Made by a program: the position numbers and the translations under genes | Assembly: GCA_019313505.1 (NCBI GenBank) | Contig: JAFDBA010000002.1 | Span: 1 to 33,572 of the forward strand | Direction of reading: 5' to 3' | Source of the DNA: Deltaproteobacteria bacterium | GTDB taxonomy: Bacteria > Desulfobacterota > Desulfobacteria > Desulfobacterales > UBA11574 | DNA: 33,572 bases | The notes under the pieces: model-generated | Database searches by the model: none | What the model was told of the DNA's origin: nothing | Seen by the model: the letters and a program-made list of their open reading frames with translations, nothing else | In this document: one piece after another, positions 25,314 to 33,572 of the stretch | Layout: each line of letters opens with the position of its first letter | How positions within the stretch are numbered: the first letter of the stretch is position 1

Positions 25314-25922
25314 TCATTCAAAAACAGTTATGTCCCCCCGCCCTTTGCGGATAATCTCAGGCATGTCGTTAATCAGGGATACGACACTTGAAGGGTGGCC
25401 CGGAACAGGTCCACCATCAATTACCACATCTATTCTGGGATGAAAAAAATCATGAATAAGGGACGGATCGAAAAAATTGGTGCCATCAGGCATTGTGGCA
25501 CTTGTGGTGATAATCGGATTCCCCAGCATTTCAACAAGTTCAAGACATATCGGGTGATCCGGCATACGTATTCCGGCGGTTTTCCGCTTGGTAAGCATGA
25601 TTTTGGGAACAAGTTTGGATCCTTCCAGAACGAATGTATAAGGGCCCGGCAAAAGCCGTTTCATGGTTTTATATGCATAATTTGAAACCTTGGCATAATT
25701 GCTTATATTTTTGAGTCCCGAGCAGATAAAGCTAAATGGCTTTATTCTATTCCGCTGTTTTAACTGGTAAATCTTTTCAATCGCCTTTTTATTCATAATA
25801 TCGCAGCCAATTCCGTAGTAGGTGTCGGTTGGATAGGCGATAATACCCCCTTTTTTAAGGATCTCGACAACCTTTGTAATAAGTCGTGCCTGGGGATTCT
25901 TGGGGTTTATTTTAGCAAGCAT
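25314..25922 (-). CDS. Sua5/YciO/TsaC-family threonylcarbamoyl-AMP synthase-like protein
   Basis: GGIIAYPTDTYYGIGCDIMNKKAIEKIYQLKQRNRIKPFSFIC, LLPGPYTFVL, AGIRMPDHPICLELVEMLGNPIITTSAT. Confidence 0.9.
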   Translation of the reverse strand: MLAKINPKNPQARLITKVVEILKKGGIIAYPTDTYYGIGCDIMNKKAIEKIYQLKQRNRIKPFSFICSGLKNISNYAKVSNYAYKTMKRLLPGPYTFVLEGSKLVPKIMLTKRKTAGIRMPDHPICLELVEMLGNPIITTSATMPDGTNFFDPSLIHDFFHPRIDVVIDGGPVPGHPSSVVSLINDMPEIIRKGRGDITVFE

Positions 25923-26065
25923 GACATTTATCTATTACGGGTATTAACGCAATGTCAAGGCGACTTATGAAAAATCATGACTAATAAAGATTGCAAAAAA
26001 CAGTTCCATTTGTTATGCGATCCTGAAAAAATAATAAATTAACGAAATCCTTCCTGGAGGAACCC

Positions 26066-27529
26066 ATGATAAGAATACCACCTGAAGAGGCCTTTTCTTT
26101 TGACGATGTTTTGTTGCTGCCGGGCTATTCCGATGTTTTGCCCCGAGATGTTGATACCAGTACCCGATTGACAAGAAACATTAAATTAAGCATTCCCATT
26201 GTCAGCGCCGCTATGGATACCGTAACAGAGGCTCACACCGCAATAAGTATGGCACGCGAAGGTGGAATCGGTTTTATACACCGCAATATAAGCATAACAA
26301 GCCAGGTTGTTGAGGTTGACAGGGTTAAAAAATCTGAAAGCGGCATGATAGTCGATCCGGTAACGATTCATCCTGATCAGCTTGTTCATGAGGTATTGAA
26401 ACTGATGGGAAAATATCGCATTTCCGGAGTTCCGGTTACAAAAGGAGATCGACTTGTAGGTATTGTGACAAACAGGGATCTAAGATTTGAAACAGATCTT
26501 GAAAAGAAAGTTTCTGAAGTCATGACCAAAGAAAATCTTATTACGGTTTCAGAGGGAATTACACTGGAAGACTCAAAGAAACTGCTGCATAAACACAGGA
26601 TAGAAAAGCTCCTTGTGGTTGATGACAAAAGGCGACTGATAGGAATGATAACCATAAAAGATATTGAAAAGATAAAAAAATATCCGAACGCTTGCAAGGA
26701 TAGTATGGGAAGACTAAGAGTCGGGGCCGCTATAGGGGTCGGCACTGACATGGAAGAACGTGCAGAAGCACTTCTGAAGGCGGGAGCCGATGTTATCTTA
26801 ATTGATACATCTCACGGACATTCAAAAAACGTACTTAATGCTGTAGAAATTTTAAAAAATAACTTCAAGGAAATTGAGCTGATCGCCGGAAATGTGGGTA
26901 CGGCAAAGGGAGCTGAAGCCCTTGTTAAGGCCGGTGTGGACGGAGTTAAGATCGGAATTGGACCCGGTTCCATCTGTACCACTCGTGTTGTTGCGGGTGT
27001 TGGTGTACCTCAGATTACCGCAATCATGAACTGCGAGTCGGTATATAACAAAACAGGTGTTCCCTTGATTGCTGATGGCGGTATTAAATTTTCAGGTGAT
27101 ATTACAAAAGCCGTGGCCGCAGGTGCTCATGTGATAATGATTGGCGGTCTTCTGGCAGGAACCGAGGAGAGTCCGGGTGAGTTGGTCATTTTTCAGGGTC
27201 GCAGCTATAAGGCTTACAGAGGAATGGGATCCATAGAAGCCATGCGAAAAGGGAGCAAGGACAGATACTATCAAGGTGAAGATGTCTACGGCGACAAGCT
27301 GGTTCCGGAAGGTATTGTGGGCCGTGTGCCCTATAGAGGAAGTCTTTCCGACAATATTTTCCAGCTTATTGGAGGGCTAAAGGCAGGCATGGGATATGTG
27401 GGATGCCGAAATTTGGATGAGCTCAGGGAAAAAGCTCGCTTCATAAAGATCAGCGCAGCAGGTATGCGTGAAAGTCATGTTCATGACGTGATTATTACCA
27501 AAGAGGCACCGAATTATCGTCTCGATTAG
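26066..27529 (+). CDS. guaB: IMP dehydrogenase
   Basis: [16 protein letters not shown], tandem CBS domains, [20 protein letters not shown] catalytic Cys loop, [15 protein letters not shown]. Confidence 0.97.
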   Translation: MIRIPPEEAFSFDDVLLLPGYSDVLPRDVDTSTRLTRNIKLSIPIVSAAMDTVTEAHTAISMAREGGIGFIHRNISITSQVVEVDRVKKSESGMIVDPVTIHPDQLVHEVLKLMGKYRISGVPVTKGDRLVGIVTNRDLRFETDLEKKVSEVMTKENLITVSEGITLEDSKKLLHKHRIEKLLVVDDKRRLIGMITIKDIEKIKKYPNACKDSMGRLRVGAAIGVGTDMEERAEALLKAGADVILIDTSHGHSKNVLNAVEILKNNFKEIELIAGNVGTAKGAEALVKAGVDGVKIGIGPGSICTTRVVAGVGVPQITAIMNCESVYNKTGVPLIADGGIKFSGDITKAVAAGAHVIMIGGLLAGTEESPGELVIFQGRSYKAYRGMGSIEAMRKGSKDRYYQGEDVYGDKLVPEGIVGRVPYRGSLSDNIFQLIGGLKAGMGYVGCRNLDELREKARFIKISAAGMRESHVHDVIITKEAPNYRLD

Positions 27530-27552
27530 CCTCCAATTATGCAAAATAAACA

Positions 27553-30500
27553 ATGACAGAAACCACATCTAATTTCGTACATCTTCATGTTCATACCCAG
27601 TACAGTCTTCTGGATGGAGCCATCAGGATCGATCCGCTTTTAAAGCGTGTAGCAGATTTTGGCATGGACTCAGTGGCTATCACCGATCATGGCACCATGT
27701 TCGGAGCCATGACCTTTTATGAAAAGGCTAATAGAGCCGGAATAAAACCGATTATCGGGTGCGAATGTTATCTGGCTCCGGGACGTCTTACGGAGAAAAC
27801 CCCCCTTGATAAAAGGGGCCTTTCCCATTTGATCCTTCTGGCTGAGAATCAGGAAGGATATCGGAATCTTTGCAAACTGGCCACCATTGCCCAGCTCAAG
27901 GGATTTTATTACAAACCACGCATCGATAAAGAAGTTCTAAAACAACACATCAAAGGGCTTATCGGCTTTTCAGCATGTCTGCACGGTGAGATCCCCAGGC
28001 TGATTCAGAAAGGCCGAATAGATCAGGCTGATGAAGCAGCCCTCTTTTACCTAAAAGTTTTTGGTGAAGGGAATTTTTTCTTAGAAGTTCAAAATAACGG
28101 TATCGATATACAGGAAAAAGTGAACCAGGCCCTTTTGGATATGAGCAAAAGGCTTTCCATCCCCCTGGTTGCCAGCAACGATTGTCATTATCTCGACAAA
28201 GAAGATGTTCGTGCTCACGATGTGCTTTTGTGCATCCAGACAGGAAAGACCGTTCATGATACGGATAGGCTAAAGTTTAGAACCGATCAGCTCTATTTAA
28301 AATCAAAAGCCGAAATGTATTCAGCTTTCAAGGATTATCCGGGTGCTCTTGAGAATACTGTGAATATAGCCGGACGCTGCAATATAGAATTCGACTTTAA
28401 CTCATATCACTTCCCTAAATTTAAAACCTCACCCGGAGAAACTGTTGATAAGGTTTTTAAACAAAAGGTAAGGGATGGGTTTGAGTCAATATTCCAACGG
28501 GTAAAAACAAAGAATCCAGATGTTGATAAAAAGCTTTATGTTGATCGTATCGAAAAAGAGATTACTGTTATCAATTCCATGGGCTTTTCAGGGTATTTTT
28601 TAATTGTAGCCGATTTTATCCGCTATGCCAAAGAGAACAATATTCCTGTTGGACCCGGCAGGGGCTCTGTGGCGGGAAGCCTTGTTTCTTATTCCCTTGG
28701 AATCACAGACCTTGATCCGATTGAGCATGGTCTTATCTTTGAACGCTTTTTAAACCCGGCTCGTAAAAGCATGCCGGACATCGATGTCGACTTTTGTATA
28801 AACGGCAGGGAAGAAGTCTTTAAGTATGTGGCGGAAAAATACGGCGGCGGCGATTTTGTTGCCCAGATTATCACATTCGGAAAACTAAAAACCAGGGCCG
28901 TAATTCGTGATGTTGGCCGGGCGTTAGATATACCCCTTTACGAGGTGGACGCTATTGCCAAAATGGTGCCCGATGTCTTGAACATAAGTCTTGACGCTGC
29001 GCTTGAACAGGAACCTCGGATTAAGAATCTGGCTAAAAACAAACCGGAAGTCGCCAATCTTATCAACATCTGCCGTACACTGGAAGGACTCCCGCGACAT
29101 GCCTCAACCCATGCTGCCGGCGTTGTGATTGCGGACAAGCCTCTGGTGGAATATCTACCGCTATACAAAGGTAAAAAAGGCGAGGTTGTTACCCAGTTCG
29201 ATATGAAATGTGTGGAGAAGATCGGGCTGATTAAGTTTGATTTTCTGGGGCTTCGCAACCTGACGGTCATCGCAAATACGCTTAAGCTTATCGTAGCACA
29301 AGGCGGAACTCCCCCTGATCTTACAAACCTCGATTTAAACGATCCTGCCACCTATCATCTTCTTGAATCCGGCAAGTCCACCGGTGTGTTCCAACTGGAA
29401 AGTTCAGGCATGAAAGATCTGCTGGTAAGATTGAGGCCGGAAAGCTTTGATGATATCATCGCACTGGTTGCGCTTTACCGCCCCGGCCCCCTTGACAGCG
29501 GAATGGTGGATGACTTTGTGGACAGAAAACACGGTAAAAAGACAGTTGAGTATCTTGTACCACAGCTCGAACCGATTCTGAAAGAGACTTACGGGGTTGT
29601 CGTCTATCAGGAGCAGGTGATGAAGATTGCCGGGGATCTGGCAAATTTTTCCATGGCCGAGGCTGATGATCTTCGAAAAGCCATGGGTAAAAAAATCCCG
29701 GAGATTCTGGCCAAACACAGAGAGCGTTTCATGCAGGGGGCGGCGGACAATGGAATCCCATCTGACAAAGCCGGGAAGATATTTTATTTCATGGAAAAAT
29801 TCGGGGGATATGGATTCAACAAGTCCCATAGCGCCGCATATTCAATGATAGCATATCAGACAGCTTTTCTAAAAGCTCACTTCCCGGTGGAGTTCATGGC
29901 TTCATTGCTTACAAGCGAAATGCATTCCACTGATGGGGTTGTAAAATATATTGCCGAATGCCGCAGTCAGGGTATTGAAGTTCTTCCTCCTGATATCAAC
30001 GAAAGCGGCAAGGAATTTACCGTAACCGGTTCGAAAATAATATTCGGACTGGTTGCTGTTAAGAACGTGGGTGAAAACGCCATCGAATCTATCGTCGAAG
30101 CCAGAAATGAAGGGGGAAAATTTTCTTCGCTTTTTGAATTCTGTGAACGCATCGATCTGAAAAAGGTTAACAAACGTGTTGTCGAGAGTCTTATTAAATG
30201 TGGTGCCTTCGATTCCACCGGAGATTACCGCTCCCGGATGACGGCTTCCATGGATGATATTTTCGATTATGGTCAACGGGTTCAGAAAGAAAGATCGGAT
30301 CCACAGATGGGTTTGTTTGACATGCCTGGAAACAGTATGGCCATTAACTTGCCCAACCTGCCCGAAATCGATGAATGGAGTGAAAAACAGCTTTTAGCAC
30401 TTGAAAAGGAATCTCTCGGTTTTTATATCACCGGACATCCTTTGAGCGGTCATGAAGATATTCTGGAAAATTTTACCAATGCAAACTCGGCCGAGCTCAA

Positions 30501-31041
30501 AGAGAAAAAAGATGGTGAAACCGTAAGAATAGGTGGAATAGTCAGAAATTCGAAAACCATAAAGACCAAAAAAAAAGGGGATTTGATGGCCTTTGTTACC
30601 CTGGAGGACCTCCATGGATCTGTTGAAGCTACAGTATTTTCTTCACTTTATGCAAAAGTTAATAAACTTTTAAGCGATGACAATCCAATCCTTGTCCAGG
30701 GACAGCTGCAAAAGAACGAAAACTCGGTAAAAATTTTGGCAGACACGATCATACCGATTAATAAGGCCGAGGAGACGTGGACTGCAAGCGTCCATTTTAA
30801 TCTGGACATAACCCGCACACAAAAAGAGTTGCTTATTCAATTAAAAGAGATTTTTAAAAACCATCCGGGTTCCTGTCGAGCATATATTCACCTGCTGAAC
30901 CCTGATAAAACAGATACGATTGTTGCACTTTCTGACTCTATGAAATTAAGGCCCGGTCTGCCGCTGACCAGTGAGGTTAATCGATTATTAGGCTATAATG
31001 CTGTGGAAACAGATTGCAGGCCTGCTGTGTCGTCGGGCTGA
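27553..31041 (+). CDS. dnaE: DNA polymerase III alpha subunit
   Basis: PHP domain FVHLHVHTQYSLLDGAI, GPGRGSVAGSLVSYSLGITDLDPI, MPDIDVDFC, GYGFNKSHSAAYSMIAYQTAFLKAHFPVEFMASLLT, C-terminal OB fold. Confidence 0.97.
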   Translation: MTETTSNFVHLHVHTQYSLLDGAIRIDPLLKRVADFGMDSVAITDHGTMFGAMTFYEKANRAGIKPIIGCECYLAPGRLTEKTPLDKRGLSHLILLAENQEGYRNLCKLATIAQLKGFYYKPRIDKEVLKQHIKGLIGFSACLHGEIPRLIQKGRIDQADEAALFYLKVFGEGNFFLEVQNNGIDIQEKVNQALLDMSKRLSIPLVASNDCHYLDKEDVRAHDVLLCIQTGKTVHDTDRLKFRTDQLYLKSKAEMYSAFKDYPGALENTVNIAGRCNIEFDFNSYHFPKFKTSPGETVDKVFKQKVRDGFESIFQRVKTKNPDVDKKLYVDRIEKEITVINSMGFSGYFLIVADFIRYAKENNIPVGPGRGSVAGSLVSYSLGITDLDPIEHGLIFERFLNPARKSMPDIDVDFCINGREEVFKYVAEKYGGGDFVAQIITFGKLKTRAVIRDVGRALDIPLYEVDAIAKMVPDVLNISLDAALEQEPRIKNLAKNKPEVANLINICRTLEGLPRHASTHAAGVVIADKPLVEYLPLYKGKKGEVVTQFDMKCVEKIGLIKFDFLGLRNLTVIANTLKLIVAQGGTPPDLTNLDLNDPATYHLLESGKSTGVFQLESSGMKDLLVRLRPESFDDIIALVALYRPGPLDSGMVDDFVDRKHGKKTVEYLVPQLEPILKETYGVVVYQEQVMKIAGDLANFSMAEADDLRKAMGKKIPEILAKHRERFMQGAADNGIPSDKAGKIFYFMEKFGGYGFNKSHSAAYSMIAYQTAFLKAHFPVEFMASLLTSEMHSTDGVVKYIAECRSQGIEVLPPDINESGKEFTVTGSKIIFGLVAVKNVGENAIESIVEARNEGGKFSSLFEFCERIDLKKVNKRVVESLIKCGAFDSTGDYRSRMTASMDDIFDYGQRVQKERSDPQMGLFDMPGNSMAINLPNLPEIDEWSEKQLLALEKESLGFYITGHPLSGHEDILENFTNANSAELKEKKDGETVRIGGIVRNSKTIKTKKKGDLMAFVTLEDLHGSVEATVFSSLYAKVNKLLSDDNPILVQGQLQKNENSVKILADTIIPINKAEETWTASVHFNLDITRTQKELLIQLKEIFKNHPGSCRAYIHLLNPDKTDTIVALSDSMKLRPGLPLTSEVNRLLGYNAVETDCRPAVSSG

Positions 31042-31051
31042 AACCTAAACT

Positions 31052-31103
31052 GGACAAACGGTAAAAGTGACTAAAGTGAACTAAAGTTTGAAGTGACTAA
31101 AGT
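31052..31103. repeat. Dispersed repeat, second copy of the hisC-terminal repeat, with internal 26-bp-period duplication
   Basis: GGACAAACGGTAAAAGTGACTAAAGTGAACTAAAGTTTGAAG; AAGTGACTAAAGT at both 31065-31077 and 31091-31103. Confidence 0.6.
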
Positions 31104-31193
31104 TAAGGTGTCGCTTCTCTCCATTTATTCATATAAAAATTGACGGAATTCCAAAATGTTAGACATTTTAGATCACTTCACACTTTATTTAAG

Positions 31194-31239
31194 TTGAAAA
31201 ATATCTTCCATCAAAAGCACAAAATGGAAGATTTTTCAA
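31194..31239. repeat. Inverted repeat upstream of the DegT-family gene
   Basis: TTGAAAAATATCTTCCAT (31194-31211) / ATGGAAGATTTTTCAA (31224-31239), followed by AGGTCT like the right end of the 15184-15325 family. Confidence 0.65.
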
Positions 31240-31261
31240 AGGTCTGGAGACATAATTCACA

Positions 31262-32404
31262 ATGAAAGTACCTCTGCTTGATTTAAAAAAACAGTATAAA
31301 TCTATTAAGGAAGAAATTTTAAAGGTTGCTGAGGAAATCTTTGAAAGCCAGTATTTTATCCTGGGTCCACGGGTCGAGGCCCTTGAAAAAGAGATTGCCG
31401 GTTATTGTTCTTCAAAGCATGCCGTGGGAGTTTCATCCGGAACCGACGCCCTTTTAATTTCGCTGATGGCAGCTGATATCGGCTCTCAACACACTGTTAT
31501 AACAACTCCTTATACTTTTTTTGCCACCGCAGGGTCCATATTTCGTACAGGCGCAAGGCCGATTTTTGTCGATATTGACCCTGACACGTATAATATTTCA
31601 CCTGAAAGCCTGGAAAGTGTAATCGCTGCCATGACCGGTAAAGAGCTGGCAAGGCTTAAGGCAGTCATGCCTGTTCATCTGTATGGCCAATGTGCCGACA
31701 TGGATCCGATCTTAAAGATTGCCAAGGAATATAATCTTTTTGTTATTGAGGATGCCGCACAGGCCATCGGAGCGGAATACCGGGGAAGGCGGGCAGGAGC
31801 AATGGGCGATTTTGGCTGCTTCTCTTTTTTCCCATCTAAAAACCTTGGTGCTTTTGGAGACGGAGGGATAGTCACAACCGGCTCAGATGAGCTATATGAC
31901 AAATTGCGCATTCTTCGGGTTCATGGTTCCCATCCAAAGTATTATCATAAATTAGCCGGCGGTAACTTCAGACTGGACGCGTTCCAGGCCGCGGTTGTTT
32001 CCGTAAAACTAAAACACCTTGACAAATGGACAAAAGGTCGCCGGGAGAACGCAAATAAATACAGAGAACTTTTTGCAAATGCGGGCATAGATGATGTAAT
32101 TAAGCTCCCGGTTGAAAAGGAAGACCGTCATATATACAATCAGTTTGTAATATGCGTAAAGGATAAAAGAGACGATCTTCGATTGTTTTTAAATGATGTC
32201 GGAGTGGGAACTGAAATTTACTATCCGATTCCCATGCACCTTCAGGAATGCTTTTTATCTCTCAATTACAAAAATGGTGATTTCCCCATGGCCGAGTATG
32301 CGGCATTGCATACCCTGGCCCTTCCTATATATCCCGAACTTTCTGACGACCAGCTTGCATATGTGGTAGAAAAGATTGCAGCCTTCTTTGAAATTAAAGG
32401 ATAA
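31262..32404 (+). CDS. DegT/DnrJ/EryC1/StrS family sugar aminotransferase
   Basis: VPLLDLKKQYKSIKEEI, SSGTDALLISLMA, VIEDAAQAIGAEYRGRRAGAMGDFGCFSFFPSKNLGAFGDGGIVTT (PLP lysine). Confidence 0.95.
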   Translation: MKVPLLDLKKQYKSIKEEILKVAEEIFESQYFILGPRVEALEKEIAGYCSSKHAVGVSSGTDALLISLMAADIGSQHTVITTPYTFFATAGSIFRTGARPIFVDIDPDTYNISPESLESVIAAMTGKELARLKAVMPVHLYGQCADMDPILKIAKEYNLFVIEDAAQAIGAEYRGRRAGAMGDFGCFSFFPSKNLGAFGDGGIVTTGSDELYDKLRILRVHGSHPKYYHKLAGGNFRLDAFQAAVVSVKLKHLDKWTKGRRENANKYRELFANAGIDDVIKLPVEKEDRHIYNQFVICVKDKRDDLRLFLNDVGVGTEIYYPIPMHLQECFLSLNYKNGDFPMAEYAALHTLALPIYPELSDDQLAYVVEKIAAFFEIKG

Positions 32405-32410
32405 ATTCGG

Positions 32411-33349
32411 TTATAATTTTTCAAGAATATCCCCTATATCACGGGGAATGGTGGCTTCAAAAGAAAGGGTCTTTTGGTTTGCAGGATGGGTGAATTCAAG
32501 GCGCCAGGCATGCAGCATCTGCCTTGAAACTGATCTAAACAGATCATATGCGGCGTTTTTTCTATACTTACGACCGCCGTACACCGGATCACCGACAACC
32601 GGATGCTTGATGGCGGCACAGTGAACCCTGATCTGGTGAGTTCGCCCTGTTTTTAGACCAAGCTCAACCAGGGTAGCCAGGTCAAAACGTTTCCTGACTT
32701 GCCACGTTGTCTCGGCTGTGCGACTTTTTCTGCTATGTGTCGACATCTTTTTTCTGTGAACAGGATGCCGACCGATGGGAAGTGAAACCGTGCCTGAATC
32801 AGATTCCATCCTACCATAAACAAGGGCCAGATACTTCTTTTTAACCCTTCTCGATTTGAACTGTTCCGCCAGACTATGATGTGCCGCAGAATTTTTGGCA
32901 ATCACCATCACGCCGGACGTGTCCTTGTCGAGTCTGTGTACAATCCCAGGCCTCAACTCTTGACCGACCCCTGCAAGCTCCGGACAACGATAAAGAAGAG
33001 CATTCAACAAAGTCCCGCTATAGTGGCCCGGTGCAGGGTATACCACAATCCCCGGCTGCTTGTTTACAACTATAATATCATCGTCTTGGTACAGGATGTC
33101 AATGGGAATAGGCTCGGGGTTAAACAATACCGGTTCAGGAGGGGAAATGGTGCCACAAATCTCATCACCTGTCCTTACCCGATATCCGGGCTTCTTTTCC
33201 ACTCCCTGAACCCTAATTTTTCCATTTCGGATCAGGTTTGCAGCAACAGAACGGGAACAACCTGAAATTCGGGATGCCACTAACAGATCCATGCGTTTTC
33301 CCGAATCAGATACATCAACAAAAATTGTAAAGGCACTTGGGTTGTGCAT
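32411..33349 (-). CDS. rluD: RluA/RluD-family 23S rRNA pseudouridine synthase
   Basis: S4 domain (GKRMDLLVASRISGCSRSVAANLIRNGKIRV), VNKQPGIVVYPAPGH, GIVHRLDKDTSGVMVIAK catalytic Asp, LKTGRTHQIRVH. Confidence 0.9.
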   Translation of the reverse strand: MHNPSAFTIFVDVSDSGKRMDLLVASRISGCSRSVAANLIRNGKIRVQGVEKKPGYRVRTGDEICGTISPPEPVLFNPEPIPIDILYQDDDIIVVNKQPGIVVYPAPGHYSGTLLNALLYRCPELAGVGQELRPGIVHRLDKDTSGVMVIAKNSAAHHSLAEQFKSRRVKKKYLALVYGRMESDSGTVSLPIGRHPVHRKKMSTHSRKSRTAETTWQVRKRFDLATLVELGLKTGRTHQIRVHCAAIKHPVVGDPVYGGRKYRKNAAYDLFRSVSRQMLHAWRLEFTHPANQKTLSFEATIPRDIGDILEKL

Positions 33350-33368
33350 ATTTTAAAAAGGCGGGTTG

Positions 33369-33572
33369 TTAGTCGGAATTATCCGCACTTTCGGGTTTTT
33401 TAGGGGGGAAAAGCAACTCCATCTCTGAAATAATAGTCTGTTCATCGGTATTACTGGCCGTGGAAAGCTCCATTACCAGCAGGGTTTGGGCAGTATCATA
33501 AAGCTTGCGTTCACCAAAGGAAAGATCCTTTGTTAATTTCAGCAAAGAAAGGTCCCTGTAGACCTCGGCCAC
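33369..33572 (-). CDS. Hypothetical protein, C-terminal portion (probably continues beyond the window)
   Basis: Open frame reaching the right edge; ends ...MELLFPPKKPESADNSD; no family recognised. Confidence 0.5.
   Translation of the reverse strand: MAEVYRDLSLLKLTKDLSFGERKLYDTAQTLLVMELSTASNTDEQTIISEMELLFPPKKPESADNSD

Noticed and set aside
25930-26065. Possible purine riboswitch upstream of guaB
   Set aside because: No purine-aptamer core or convincing paired stems could be made out in the short leader.
27553-31041. Possible intein or frameshift in dnaE
   Set aside because: The frame is continuous, with motif order as in ordinary DnaE and no intein-like insertion noticed.

Overview
This 33.6-kb window looks chromosomal, probably from a Desulfobacterales-type deltaproteobacterium (inferred from protein character and repeat style; no search was run). 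The right two thirds is mostly housekeeping: adk, rpsU, folC, tRNA-Arg(CCG), a DUF882/M15-like peptidase, a P-loop ATPase plus a KorDABC-type 2-oxoacid:ferredoxin oxidoreductase, hisC, cmk, rpsA, sppA, a Sua5/YciO gene, guaB, dnaE, a DegT aminotransferase and an RluD-type pseudouridine synthase. An uninterrupted priA reading frame fills the left edge on the minus strand (start 2316, 3' end beyond the window) and is absent from the ORF track. The most unusual region is a tight minus-strand cluster at about 5780-10755: FlK-like hotdog thioesterase, NDP-forming acyl-CoA synthetase, GS-fold amidoligase, degenerate class-II glutamine amidotransferase, intact-looking class-II glutamine amidotransferase. 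It faces a convergent 4HBT thioesterase gene. I read this as a candidate amide-forming pathway of unknown product. Other points of interest are several MITE-like hairpin elements, hairpins overlapping stop codons, a repeat absorbed into the hisC 3' end, a nearly perfect 63-bp tandem duplication in the acidic N-terminal extension of ribosomal protein S1, an IMPase-family protein with altered metal-site motifs, and a LivG/LivF pair with no adjacent permease genes.
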